A stretch of DNA of 64,000 bases from Nansenia antarctica (taxonomy: Eukaryota; Chordata; Actinopteri; Argentiniformes; Microstomatidae): the NCBI GenBank assembly GCA_963989245.1, contig OZ022345.1, positions 24,908,696 through 24,972,695 of the forward strand, in the 5' to 3' direction. A model generated the notes under the pieces. The model saw nothing but the letters and a program-made list of their open reading frames with translations, did not search any database and was not told the origin of the DNA. A program made the translations under genes and the position numbers. Every line of letters begins with the position of its first letter. Within the stretch, counting starts at the first letter, position 1. Below, one piece after another: positions 10,883-22,089 of the stretch.

Positions 10883-13800
10883 ATGTAGGCAACACAGGCA
10901 GGGGGTTGTGAGAGGAACCCAGACCCGGACTTTTATAGAGTCACCCTGCCAGTCCTACAGAAAGGACAAACTTGACAACCACATCTCATCTGACCATCAT
11001 AAATTTTATCATAAGTGTTACGGCTCCTTGATACTGTACTGATGATGCTTGCTTGCTTTCTTGTTTGTGGACTGGGTGGTCAACCTCTGCATTTTATTTC
11101 AGGCAACACAGTCCTGACCTCATTTGAGCCCACAGTTGTCCTGGAGCATGAGGCCGTGGTGGGGGCATTTAAGTGCTTATATTGGCTCATTAAGCATGAA
11201 ATAGCCCACCACACTAACTATCCAGCCTTGCTGCAACTGGGTGAACTTTTGGGCTGCACCTACTTCGACAAGTTGAAAGTATGTATTTCGCAATGCAAGT
11301 AATGCATTTTGTTTTCTGTGTTTGTTGTTGGTCTTATCTGATCATTATAATTGACAATCAATTCAATGTTTTTATTTATTTATACATGTGTTTAAGAATT
11401 CATATGAATAAACGGTATTTAATTGTCCATGTATAGGCCTGCCCTACTTGTATGTAAAACCTTCCAACAATTTTTCAGATTGGCCAAACTACCAACTATA
11501 GATCGCATAGAATAGTTGACGAAATGCTGGAAATTCTAGCAGGGGTAATTGAAAAGCCAATATTAAGGGACATCGTACAATCACAAGCCATTGGCTTGGA
11601 AATTGATGAGAGTACAGATGTCTCTGTCTGTAAACAACTGGACATTCATCTGAGGTAAAGTCTATCAAAGTTTAACATTTCAACTAATAACATTTCAATA
11701 TATTAGCTCTTGTGAAGTGCATTGGGTCACATTTTGTGAGAAATGCACTAAATAAAATTTGATTTGAATTTGATTTGATATGAGGGGGAGATGGAAATGT
11801 ATAAAATGTTATTATGTTATTAGATACTTGGACAATGAGGGGAAGCTCTTCTGCCAATTCCTGGATCTCATATATCTGACCGATGGGAAAGCAGATTCAG
11901 TGGTGGCAGCAGTGAAACAGGTTATTAAAATTAAGAACATCCCCACAGACCTGATATTTGGACTAGGAACTGACGGCGCTGCAGTCATGACTGGTAGGTT
12001 AACTTGTTGTTTTTGTTTTTTCTTTACATGGAATTAGTGGATTAAGAATTTATTCGTTGTTAAATTTGATTAACAAATGTATTCAATAGGGAAAAACAAT
12101 GGGGTCGCAAAACAGCTGAAGGACGCATGGCCATGGCTCCTCAGTGTCCACTGTGCTGCGCATCGGCTAGCTCTAGCCTGCAAAGACGCTTCCGAAAATG
12201 TGCCTTACATGGCTACATTCAGAGACCACCTTGAACAGCTCCACCTGTACTTCAGAAACAGTTCAAACCGCTCTGCTTCCCTGAAGTCAGCAGCAGAGGT
12301 TCTTGGGGTGTGTGAGCTGAAAGTGAAGGTAAATATGTTACATTTTAAATAAATTGATATACTGTGTGTGAATATTTATGCCCATTTACTTGCATATTAC
12401 ATTCTTTCTTTTAACTTTGTTTATGTATCCAATCCTAATAAACAGCTTACATTGTTTTTATAAACTGTTTTATCTGTCATTGACTAGCAAGTGAAGGACA
12501 CACGATGGCTCTCTCAGCATGAAGCCATAAAAAACCTGAGAAGAAACATCCCTGCTGTACTGGCAGCCTTGGCAGATGAGGTTGAGTCCCGGAAATGTCC
12601 TGGTGCTAAGGGATTGTACTCATTCCTAGCGACCTATCGCTTCATTGCCGCCCTCCACCTGCAAGCAGATGTTCTCCCTCACCTGGCACGCCTCTCTAAG
12701 TTATTTCAGAAGGAGGATGTGATGTTCCTGACAATCAAGGAGCAGGTAACTAATAACCCAAATCAGCTGCAATATTTTAACTACTTCATGCATTTTCTGC
12801 AAATATAGGGTACCACAATTTTGGTGTCAATTTGGTTCATTTCCCAGGTCTCTGTCACACTGGCCTTAATAAAAGGCATAATGGATGCTGGGGATCATCA
12901 GCCTGTCGGCTCACACTTGAACAAGCTGAACCAAAGCCTTGAAGACCCTTTGGGGCTGGGTGCATTCAGCATCACTGCCGAACAGGAGAGAGGCAGAAGA
13001 GGACAGCCAGATGACACAGGGCCTGGGAACACACTGCAGTTCTGGCAAAGATTTCGATCACAAGTATGACTATGTAGCTTGGCTGCTTTAATTGATGTTA
13101 CTTAAATGTAGTCACTGTGCAGTTTTATTTAGATTAATAGTTTACTGATATCTTTTTGTTTGAGCAGGTGATGGATCCGTATCTAATTGGCCTGATTGCC
13201 CATCTTGAGAGGCGTTTCAGTGAGGTGGGAGTCTTGGCTGCTTTTGGGATACTGGGTCCACAGGCAGCTACCCTCACCAACCAAAGTGCTCATGCACACC
13301 TAAGGACACTGGTGGAGAAGTTTTGTCCCACTGTCGATGTTGACACAGTCCTTGAAGAATGGACACCTTTCAAGGAACAAGTGGTCTCTGGTCCACTCAA
13401 GGTAACTTTATGTCTGACAAACATTTTCACATGACATTATCATGTGTTAATCATGTGAACCTTTTCAGAACAAGACTCAGCTGGCCATATTGTCAGCGCT
13501 GTCCTCAAAGTATGAAGAATTTGGGACCCTCATACCCACCATTAGCAAGCTGGCTGCCATTGCCCTGACGGTCCCAGCCAGCAGTGTAAACTGTGAAAGG
13601 GACTTCTCCACCATGAACAGGGTAAAAAATATCTCTCACATAATGGCATTTACTGTTTTAAGATATATTTTTAAGCCATCACATTTAAAATGAATGTATT
13701 TGCAGGTCAAGACAAACATCCGCAACAGGCTGCAGGGGGAACATCTTGCAGCCTGCATGCGGATATCTATAAATGGGCCAGAGGTCTCTGACTTCCCATA

Positions 13801-14412
13801 CCAGGAGGCATTAGAAGTGTTCTTTTAGAAACCAAGAAAGATTCACTGCAGCAACAAAAGTTGCACACTATGTGGGTAAAGGAGGAATGAGAGACTGTAA
13901 AGATATTTGGAGTAGGGCGCTATATACGTCAGTCAATTTAGACAAGAAAAAAAGGGGTCATGCCAGCATTAATGTTTTGATTCAAAGGCATGATTTGCCA
14001 GATTCTCTAAGCATGATTGTTTTAATTTTGAGTTATTTAATGAAGTTGAATTTGGTTTTGGAATTTGAAATTATAATCAATATTCACAATTAATTAGTTG
14101 TGTTCTTATCCGTTGATAATCCAATGTGACAACTTGCCCAACATAGTGTAACAATGTAAATATGTAAATAATATGTATAAATATGTAATAAAAAAAACAA
14201 ATGTGTAAAAAATGGCTTGACTTGTTGTAAATTGAGTCCTGTAACAGTTTGTTTCAATCAGCAGAGATAACTTGTTCTGTTACTAATCTGTTACACTAAT
14301 TGTGGGGGGGGGGGAGAAATTAACATTTCACAACGGGGGGGGGGGGTGGATCCATGCCACCCTCCCAAGGCAGCAAACCTAGGGGAAACACTGTATGCTG
14401 TATGGTTGATGG

Positions 14413-15423
14413 TAGGGATGTCCCGATCCCATTTTTTCACTACCGATACCGATACCTGGGCTTCAGGTATCTGCGATACCGATACGATATTTGAATTTAT
14501 TGTTTTACTCCTGAATAATAACAAATACTTCCCCAGTATAGTCCACAGTTGGCTATTAAAGACTGCCAGCCTTTATTCAAGCAACAAAAACAGTACTCTG
14601 CAGTACTCAGTGACCAACTGGTTTACAGTTAAAACTATTTAAACAGCAGCATTCAGCATTGTCGAAAAAATAGAGTTACTGTCTGATTTCTAGTTTTAGT
14701 GCCTTCATGTTTTTATTCTATTTATCTTCTCTTACAAATGGCAAATCAATTATAGCACCCTTTTTAAAAGTGTAGCCTAGTGACGCTGCTGGTGAGACCA
14801 GAAACCAGTCCCAGAATCAAAGGGGTGTCAACAATATCTGCTTTTCGTTTTTTTCATAACAGGCAACTTGTTTTAAGTACCACTCGATATAATATACAAC
14901 AGTTTAACGATCACTAAATACTTATAATCTGTGGGTTGGATTCACTGTTGCCAGAGGCTACCGGTAAGTGATACCTGGCTTGTAAACATAATTTCGTTTT
15001 AGAACGAAACGTTAGGCACTAGCTGTTAGTAGCGTTTTTAGCAGTCACCATTCAACATTGATACAAACAAACATTCAAATACTCGTGTCGTCTTGAATTT
15101 TTTTCGATTTCAATGAATGACGCATCATTTGAAAGCTTACCATCTGTAGTTTCAGACTATGTAAACAACCGAAAAATTACGTAAACAAATGGTTTATGAT
15201 TTCACCAGCTAGCATCATGACATTGTGAGACTCATTACACACAGGTAGCTACTAGCCAACTCTCATGCTCGTGACCACTGACTACTACTGTTGTCATCAC
15301 GTGAGTGACACGCCGGATCGCGAGACCCAGATCGCTGCCTATTTTTTTTCTGGTGCGATCTGCGATCCAGCATTCAGGACCAATATCGCGGCGATATGCG
15401 ATATCAATATCGGAACATCCCTA
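14413..15423. mobile_element. small hAT element, copy 2, both ends present
   Basis: The left end is TAGGGATGTCCCGATCCC and the right end finishes CGGAACATCCCTA. The right flank is ATAATAGC (15,424-15,431), which is the left flank of copy 1 at 4,375. The left flank here (gttgatgg) does not match. The pair therefore looks like one insertion event later duplicated, with breakpoints at element ends. No ORF of note. Confidence 0.8.
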
Positions 15424-15431
15424 ATAATAGC

Positions 15432-15739
15432 TTAGATTTATATAGCGCCTTTCTCAAACCCAAGATTTCATAGACAGAAACAGATTTCATAGACAGAAAG
15501 TCAGACAGACAGAACAGAAAAACAAAGCAAAGAAACAAAGACAACGAGACTGACAAAACTAGACTAGGGGCCAAAGGCCTTAGAGAACAGGTGGGTTTTG
15601 AGGGCTGATTTAAAAGTGACCAGGGTAGGGGCATTGCGGATTACTGTGGGGAGAGAGTTCCAGAGGGTGGGAGCTGCCACACTGAAAGCTCTGCCCCCGA
15701 AGGTCCGTAGGTTGGTGCGGGGGTTGGAGAGTAGGCCCA
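15432..15739 (-). mobile_element. LINE 3' fragment, copy 2
   Basis: Nearly identical to 5,636-5,919 and with the same 5' truncation point. It retains the 3' UTR end 'gcgctatataaatctaagc' (minus strand) that copy 1 lost. It encodes only the tail of a LINE polyprotein. Confidence 0.7.
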
Positions 15740-15744
15740 TGCCT

Positions 15745-16015
15745 AAATACCTAATTTAAACCAGCTACTCCATAGAGTGTCCACCCTGAGATTGGGAGGT
15801 TGTGAGTTCGATCACCAGCCGAGTCATACCAAAGACTATTCAAATGGTACCCGATGCCTCCCTGCTTGGCACTCAGCATTAAGGGTTGGATTGGGGGTGG
15901 TAAGACCCTGCGACATACCAGGGTCATGTCCAGGTCATGCTACGGAAACAGGAGATAGGCTCCTGCCCTAAGAGACATTAGACTCTGCTGCCTCATACCT
16001 ACGACCGAATCATAG
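15745..16015 (+). mobile_element. tRNA-derived SINE with conserved central domain
   Basis: A tRNA-like head contains 'tagagtgtccaccc' (A-box region) and 'ggttgtgagttcgatcacc' (B-box region). It is followed by the fish SINE core 'ggcactcagcattaaggg'. The exact 3' end and target duplication were not resolved. Confidence 0.65.
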
Positions 16016-16058
16016 CCGTGCTGATATTCAGTATAACAGTACGTATGTGATATTGCTT

Positions 16059-16556
16059 TGTTGTGGATATAATTGATTCTTAATAGATTTAGTAGAACTT
16101 ACAAAGCACGAAGAGCTTAGATCAATTGTCTCCAAAGAGGCATTTTATTATGCCAAGTTTACATGAGCGCAGCAGCAAGAAGCAAGCAGAAAGCAAAAAG
16201 CCCCCAACGATGGGTGGGACTCATATATATAGAACTGTCCTTGGTCATGAGGTCACTATTCTTGGGAACCAATCATATTATACAAATCTGTAATTACATA
16301 AGTTATGGGCCTTGTCCATAGTCAGAATTGTTCACTGCGCCGCAGATCTTGGCACATCCCTTTCAGGAAGGAAATGGGCCTTCCTTGAGTGCTAGATTTC
16401 GCCCCTACTTCAGAGAGACTTACATTTCTCAGTACATGATATAAAACCACTAGAGCTTAAATAAGTCAGCACACAGGCTTCAAATCATACTGGCTAAATC
16501 CTAGCCTCGTTCTAACCAGTTTGTGCTTCGACAACAAGCTGGTTACTTGTGTAACA
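16059..16556 (-). mobile_element. probable solo LTR of an endogenous retrovirus-like element
   Basis: Read on the minus strand it starts TGTTACACAAG and ends ATATCCACAACA. It has a TATA box (ctatatatatgag, 16,220-16,235) and a downstream AATAAA signal (about 16,143-16,149), in the order expected of U3-R-U5. There is no internal coding sequence beside it and no clear 4-6 bp target duplication, so the boundaries are provisional. Confidence 0.55.
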
Positions 16557-17037
16557 ACCAAGCGTGCAAAACCTGGCCCCCGAACTTGCTTTGGTAAAGA
16601 ACTGCTTGCTGTGTTGGTTAGTCCACCGCTACTAGCATCCGTCATTGTTATCAGCTAGCTAGAGTTAGCTAGCGTTACCTAGCAACCTAACTGCTACTGC
16701 CGTAAACCTACCTGCAGCTAACGTAAAGCTAAAGAGGGTGGATAGCTATTAGCTAGCTGCTTCAATGTGATTAGTCTAATAAAACGAGGTCCTGCGATGA
16801 CTCACAACATTACATTACGTTAATTCTTCCTAAACAGAACTGAATAAATAAATGTGACATACAGTAAAAGGTGTATGTTAGTGCATGTGGCCTTTAGGGC
16901 CTCTAGTTCCACACACACACCGGGGCTAACATGCGCCATACTGGACGCTACTAGAATAGGCTACAAAAGAACCAACGCATTTGCCTTTGGCCAGTTAAAG
17001 TTATTATTCATCTGGCTAATATCTTAGTTGTCCTTAC
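16557..17037. other. no gene recognised
   Basis: The stretch is rich in short 'agctagct' and 'gctaac' motifs. No ORF, splice-bounded exon or element ends were identified. Confidence 0.4.
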
Positions 17038-17210
17038 CTGCGACGCGATGCTTTATTTAATCACACTCCGGGAGCGTCGAGCTGCATACGCTGTCTTGCA
17101 TAAGGAGAATGGAATCAACCTTTGATCATCTAGAATGAAAATGCTCCTCTGACAAAAACACAAACACTGTCGTCTTTTGATGACGTCATCGATGGGCGTT
17201 TCACTTTCTT
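17038..17210 (-). promoter_or_regulatory. candidate interferon-responsive promoter and noncoding first exon
   Basis: On the minus strand there is a perfect ISRE core GAAAGTGAAA (17,199-17,208), then a CRE-type TGACGTCA (17,181-17,188). A TTAAATAA-like element and an exon end GTCGCAG/GTAAGG (donor at 17,037) follow. An ISRE next to a CRE is the arrangement in MHC class I and some interferon-stimulated promoters. No downstream coding exon was found to the left, so the target gene is unknown. Confidence 0.4.
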
Positions 17211-17485
17211 CACAGGGAAAGGCACATTCAGAATGCACATTCAGAATGATTACAAAACTAAAGATGATACAAATTAATTGTATTTATTAATTATTTATCA
17301 ACACTACGTAACATAAGATTAGAAAACTGTAGACCGGTGTCCTCAGACACAAAGGACCAAATACTTTACGGCAAGCAACTCCTCAACAATCAACAATAAC
17401 AATGAACAATTAACAGTGCAATGCAATACGACTACTACTACTTATAATAATAATAATAATCATAATCATAATAATAATAATAATC

Positions 17486-17518
<33 letters not shown>

Positions 17519-17555
17519 GAAAAAGAAAACAGAATAGCAGCAGAAACTCAACAAC
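17211..17555. repeat. unannotated sequence with an AAT-type microsatellite
   Basis: Positions about 17,443-17,515 are an imperfect (AAT)n tract with 'aatcat' variants. The rest holds nothing recognised. Confidence 0.6.
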
Positions 17556-17559
17556 AAAA

Positions 17560-17815
17560 CCCAACCACATCAGACAGGCCAACACCCTGCCAACATTCAA
17601 ACAGGCCCTCTAAACCTCTTCAAGCTGGCCTTCACCAGTTAACTCTCTCCCCCCCTCCCCTTCCCATGTGTCCCCAGCACTACCTCAATTAGGCCCCTAT
17701 ACTTTCTTCTATTTACCTTTTGTTTCTTTTTATTATTACTACTCGATCTTTTCAGTTTGTAAAGCGTCTTTGAGTGTCTAGAAAAGCGCTATATAAGTCT
17801 AATGTATTATTATTA
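17560..17815 (+). mobile_element. LINE 3' end with ATT tail
   Basis: The 3' end 'gaaaagcgctatataagtc' runs into (ATT)n at 17,800, a common fish L2/Rex-type LINE terminus. The upstream part encodes only a few residues of the polyprotein end. Confidence 0.6.
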
Positions 17816-17831
17816 TTATTATTATTATTAT

Positions 17832-17905
<74 letters not shown>

Positions 17906-17932
17906 TTAGTATTATTATTAGTATTATTACAT
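17804..17932 (+). repeat. (ATT)n to (AGT)n trinucleotide microsatellite
   Basis: About 30 bp of ATT units grow into about 70 bp of AGT units, then mixed units. It extends the tail of the preceding LINE. Confidence 0.9.
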
Positions 17933-18300
17933 GTAAGTGATCCTTCCTGGTTCTCACTGAGACATGGACCACAGGGAACACGGCTACTCCAGCAGCCCTC
18001 TCTGCTCCTCTCAGCCCCCAGGGTTTGAAGTGATCTAACTGACTGAACATGCACTGGACCTTGAATAACTCTGCACTTCACTTTATATATACAGTATATA
18101 TACAGCACTATCCATGCACTGTCTGTCCTGTGTTGTCCTGTTTTTGCCTGTTTTTGCATTTGTATTTGTTTTTGTTTTTGTTCATATGTGAAAAAAGCAT
18201 AAATGCACCTTCTGTAATGGCAAAACAAATTCCTATATGTGTCAAGCATAATGGCAATAAACGTTATCTGAATCTGAATCTGAATCTGAATCTAACTCTT
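17933..18300 (+). mobile_element. LINE/retroposon 3' end with TCTGAA tail
   Basis: It ends 'ggcaataaacgttatc' followed by four TGAATC-type hexamers, a tail characteristic of retroposons that terminate in short tandem hexamers. No ORF remains. Confidence 0.5.
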
Positions 18301-18716
18301 CAGTCCACCCCCCAGCACTACGTCTCCTGAGACACCCGCTTTTCCTCTTTACTGTGTCCCCTATGACTACTACTGGATGGATCTACTGCCCCCCTTGTAC
18401 TGTTTCTCTGTTCTCCAGTGTCTATAAAAAACTAAAAGTTTTTCCTTCTAGTTGCATTTCTTTGGCTTTGTTGATAATAGTCTTTGCTTCTGTATAAGAA
18501 AACAAACAGATATATAGCGACTTTCTTGGTTTGGAGAATATTTGACTGTTTACACAAATGAACAAAGAGTTTTCACAGCTTTTACAATGATGTAAATATT
18601 TTACAATAATGTAAAATAAAAGCTTCAGGACAACATTTGATTTCAACATTTAATGTCAATGTATTCATTCTGATCTTGTACTGGGTCTGTGAACCCGTGC
18701 TGCCTTCTAGTGGTCG
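18301..18716. other. no gene recognised
   Basis: AT-rich sequence without convincing exons or element ends. Confidence 0.4.
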
Positions 18717-18973
18717 GATACGGTAACTGACATCCTGACAGTGAACCGACCCAGATACGGTAACTGACATCCTGACAGTGAACCGTCCCAGATACGGTAA
18801 CTGACATCCTGACAGTGAACCGACCCAGATACGGTAACTGACATCCTGACAGTGAACCGTCCCAGATACGGTAACTGACATCCTGACAGTGAACCGTCCC
18901 AGATACGGTAACTGACATCCTGACAGTGAACCGTCCCAGATACGGTAACTGACATCCTCCATCCATCCGTCCC
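18717..18973 (+). repeat. 37-bp minisatellite, about 6.5 copies
   Basis: The unit starts 'gatacggtaactgacatcc' and repeats at an exact 37-bp period with only t/a variation near its end. Because 37 is not a multiple of 3, it stays open in all frames and produces spurious repetitive ORFs. Confidence 0.95.
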
Positions 18974-19508
18974 AGTTCACGAGGACGGAATAAAACTGAG
19001 TCTGTCTGTGTATCAGTGGAGGCTCCTCCATAGAGGTGGAGGAGGCCTGGCCTCCCCAATAATTTGAGAGAAGAGAGAGAGATTTTAAAAAGCAATAATT
19101 ATATTTATTTTATTTATTTAAGATTATTTTTTATATGAATATTATTTCCGTTTTGTTCATAAATCTGAATTTTTCCATGGCTAAAACCCAATATTGCAAT
19201 TGTAAAGCACCTACAGGCCAAAATCCCTATCCGTTTGTATTGAGGCAGGCCTTATGTAGATTTGTGTGCTTTGAAATATGGACATGGTTATAGAAATTAA
19301 GGTGTCTGTGTATATATGCTGTCTACTTTCTGGTGTATAATAGACAGCATATGTATACACCAGGGAATAGACAGCATATGTATACACCAGGGAGGTAACA
19401 AGACACAGACGTAGCAAATACAGACTAATGACAGACGTTATGACAGACACAAGACAGCAGTGACGTCATTAAAACACAGAGAGAACACATCAGATAACTG
19501 TTCAATAA
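18974..19508. other. no gene; possible hAT-like left end at about 19,016
   Basis: 'cagtggaggctcctcc' resembles a hAT terminus, but no partner end was found. A 33-bp unit around 'agacagcatatgtatacacc' is duplicated at 19,345-19,390. No coding exon was seen. Confidence 0.35.
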
Positions 19509-19827
19509 CAGGGTTGCCAGGTGGGGCGGGTTACCGCCGAATGGGCTACTTTTGATCACACTTGGGCCGGAAAAAAAGCATCCGAGCGGTTGGGATGGAT
19601 TAATAGTTAAGTTAAAACACATAGTAGCTACATACGATGTGCATGTTTTTATTTTATTTTACTGACATCATTGGTAACAGACATACAGTTTAGGGGGCAG
19701 GAGATGGGCACCTGCCCAGTATTTAGCGGTTTTCTAACAATATAGGTTTTGGGCTGGGTTTTGGTGGATTTAGCGGTTTTTAGATTGTGGTTAGGCTGGA
19801 AAGTGTCAATCCCATCTGGCAACCCTG
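19509..19827. mobile_element. 319-bp hAT MITE with exact 8-bp target duplication
   Basis: The ends are CAGGGTTGCCAG and CTGGCAACCCTG, flanked by TTCAATAA on each side (19,501-19,508 and 19,828-19,835). It encodes no protein. It is the fuller relative of the 101-bp derivative at 276-376. Confidence 0.85.
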
Positions 19828-19856
19828 TTCAATAATAGATCTTTTCGTTTCTTTCC

Positions 19857-20775
19857 GCACAGAAACTGGAAGCAGTACAGTGGAAGCGGTGATGATTTGT
19901 GGTCTTGGGACCAATAGCCTATTATCAACTCACTGTATTTCGGTTACGACTTCACTTCGAAATGAAACATGACTGATTTACAATGTGCGTGAAATAATGC
20001 AGTTATCTCATGAATATGCTATGTTTATTGTGTATATCATATTCATGAGGTAACTACATTATTTCACACACACATTGTCAATCAGTCATGTTTCGAAGTC
20101 GTAACCGAAATACAGTGTGTTGAATTACTCTAAATCTATAACATATAAATAAATGCATTATCATTATTATCGTTATTATTTTAAACCAAGCATTGATATT
20201 ATTTTAAACCAAGCGCTGGTAGAACGAGCTTCCGCCGTAGACAATCCCCACTATACCCCCATGTACAGTTTCTCTTCTGTTAGTAATAAATATATATATA
20301 TAAATAAATAATAATACTTCTTAATAATAATACCGTCTTCTAGCATTGTGAATGCCAATGGCCGCTGGTCCTAGATTTGTTTTTTCATATCATGACTGAT
20401 GGATAGATGATACATTTACTTAGACAAAATGTCATTTTAGACAAATGTAGGCCTATTTGTTGTAAGTCGCTTTGGATGAAGGCAGCTGCTAAATGTCTAA
20501 AATGTAAAATAAATAGCCTAAATAAATGGTGTGGCAGTTATCAGGGTTCATATGTTCTAGAAGCATAGTTTAGCGGAGCTATTTTTTTACTTGTATTATT
20601 TATTTAGCCATTTAGTGGCAGGGACAATACACATAAATCAACATATCAGTTTAGCCTACACATCGATGTAAATGAGTCTGATATGGCGCTAATAATAATA
20701 ACGCATTCATTTTGTATAGCGCTTTTCTCAGTACTCAAAGATAATACATTCCACGGAGAGAACAACAATAGATCA
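19857..20775. repeat. duplicated block, copy 1 (counterpart at 35,609-36,107 plus 40,647-41,060)
   Basis: Starting at 'cgcacagaaactggaagcag', this stretch is collinear with the spacer of the interferon palindrome, where a Gypsy element interrupts it. It includes a palindrome (19,926-20,123), a fish SINE/LINE-like tail (gtcgctttggatgaaggcag) and, at its right end, a reversed LINE terminus (gcgcttttctcagtac). No host exon was recognised. Confidence 0.75.
19926..20123. repeat. near-perfect palindrome, about 198 bp
   Basis: The left arm begins TCAACTCACTGTATTTCGG and the right arm ends with its near-exact complement. Arms of about 90 bp flank a short loop near 'ttattgtgtatat'. It may be a foldback MITE. 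A second copy lies at 35,673-35,868. Confidence 0.8.
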
Positions 20776-20918
20776 GTAAAACGGAGAGGAGAAATTCCCA
20801 ACTAAGCCACCGGGGCGGAGACTTTCCCTTCCCCGGTTTCCCCCGGTGCAAGGCGGCAGGAACACCGTCCGTGTCCCGTCCTCTGGCTCCGGACCGGGCG
20901 AAAGGAATACAACAACAT

Positions 20919-21190
20919 ATTCCCAGTGAAACCATATTTGACTGTCATATTCCCACTGAAACCATATCTGACTGTCATATTCCCACTGAAACCATATCGG
21001 ACTGTCATATTCCCACTGAAACCATATCTGACTGTCATATTCCCACTGAAACCATATCTGACTGTCATATTCCCACTGAAACCATATCTGACTGTCATAT
21101 TCCCACTGAAACCATATCTGACTGTCATATTCCCACTGAAACCATATCTGACTGTCATATTCCCACTGAAACCATATCTGACTGTCTCCA
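20919..21190 (+). repeat. 30-bp minisatellite, about 9 copies
   Basis: The unit 'catattcccactgaaaccat...' repeats exactly every 30 bp with a few substitutions in the outer units. The period is divisible by 3, so both strands stay open. The resulting ORFs are artefacts. Confidence 0.95.
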
Positions 21191-21446
21191 CATCTGCTTT
21201 CAGTGGAAGTGTGGCGAGACAAAGACGGTAGTCTCGCAGCTCCGTGTTCTCTGGTCACAACCACACTTTCACATCGTTCTCATTCCTTTTCTACAACAAA
21301 ACAACAACACAAATCCTCCTCGAAGTCGATTCCCCGTTTCACACTTCAGCAGAATGCAGTTCGGTTTAGAGATGATTAAGCGAGTCTCGTTCAGATTTCA
21401 ATCCAGAATTAAACAAACAACAAACGAATGAAAAGTGAATGAGAGA

Positions 21447-21524
21447 CGTGACGTCAGAACCGCGCGCGACTTCCTCTCACCTCTGCGTTTTCTATTTCGC
21501 ATTGACGTCACTCACTTTCACTGT
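21447..21524 (-). promoter_or_regulatory. clustered ISRE-like and CRE sites
   Basis: On the minus strand GTGAAAGTGA (21,512-21,521), TGACGTCA (21,503-21,510), GAAATAGAAAAC (21,487-21,498) and a second TGACGTCA (21,449-21,456) lie within 80 bp. This resembles an interferon-responsive promoter. No exon could be tied to it. Confidence 0.35.
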
Positions 21525-21779
21525 GCAGCTGTCTGCTGTGGGCAACACAACTTCCTCTACAGTAAAAGCAACAGCATATCACAGGCCTGCAGATGAAGTT
21601 AAATCAAGTATAGTGATATTTTCCTCCATGGAGACCTCTAATAATGAATACTAGGCTAATTGATCGTATTTATACATATATAGTGCCTCTCTAGACACCC
21701 GAAGTGCTTTACTTGTGTATCAGGTGGCCAAACAAAGATGAATAAAGCTGCATGAACCACGTATGTCTTGTTCCCATCA

Positions 21780-21990
21780 GCAGTATTCTAATCTCTCTTC
21801 CTCTGTCACTCCCTCTCTTCCTCCCTCTCCCTCTGTCACTCCCTCTGTCTCCGTCTTCCTCTCCCTCTGTCTTCCTCTCCCTCTCTTCCTCCCTCTCCCT
21901 CTGTCTCTGTCTTCCTCTCTCTCTCTTCCTCCCTCTCCCTCTGTCACTCCCTCTGTCTCTGTCTTCCTCCCTCTCCCTCTGTCTCACTGT
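21780..21990 (+). repeat. pyrimidine-rich simple repeat
   Basis: About 210 bp of CTCCCTCT/GTCTTCCT-type units with almost no purines except scattered G and A. ORFs across it on either strand are low complexity. Confidence 0.9.
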
Positions 21991-22089
21991 CGGTCTTTGT
22001 TAGTGCAGGTGCAGAGACGGCCTTGACTTCCTGACACAGGCTGGTGGGGGAGTGACTCTCATACAGGGAGGCAGAGCACTCACTTTACT

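Larger units (their letters stand above)
7881..13828 (+). pseudogene. hAT transposase gene, ZNF862-like, interrupted by a nested hAT
   Basis: Exons inferred from GT/AG junctions and continuous frame are 7,881-8,016, 8,115-8,138 continuing at 10,891 to about 11,014, 11,103-11,278, 11,479-11,654, 11,824-11,993, 12,090-12,328, 12,488-12,745, 12,848-13,063, 13,168-13,401, 13,469-13,621 and 13,706-13,828 (stop TAG). Recognisable parts are a TTF-like zinc-finger start (MFCRICR), the RNase H-like core with EIDESTDVS and GTDGAAVMTG, a KDTRWLSQHEA motif, and the C-terminal hAT dimerisation motif (VNCERDFSTMNRVK). A second hAT is inserted within the zinc-finger exon just after MFCRICR, so this copy cannot make a normal transposase. 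The exons look otherwise open. The exon 2 donor is weak and uncertain. Confidence 0.7.
5920..14393 (+). mobile_element. large hAT element (8.5 kb) with a multi-exon transposase gene and a nested hAT
   Basis: The termini are CAGTGTTTCCCCTA with an adjacent 'ccttgggaggg' arm, and the matching inverted end finishing at 14,393. The plus strand carries a transposase split into about ten exons (7,881-13,828). About 2.7 kb of the interior is a separate hAT (8,139-10,882). The 8-bp flanks differ (agtaggcc left, tatgctgt right), so no target duplication is visible. The element sits between two direct copies of a small hAT plus LINE block. G-rich runs lie just inside the right end (14,301-14,346). Confidence 0.8.

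Noticed and set aside
18582..19095. Long repetitive ORFs over the 37-bp minisatellite, and a CRISPR-like appearance
   Set aside because: Units are contiguous without spacers, all frames stay open because of the repeat, and there are no cas genes in a vertebrate-type sequence.
20773..21431. ORFs on both strands over the 30-bp minisatellite
   Set aside because: The period is divisible by 3, so openness is automatic. There is no start context, domain or splice structure.
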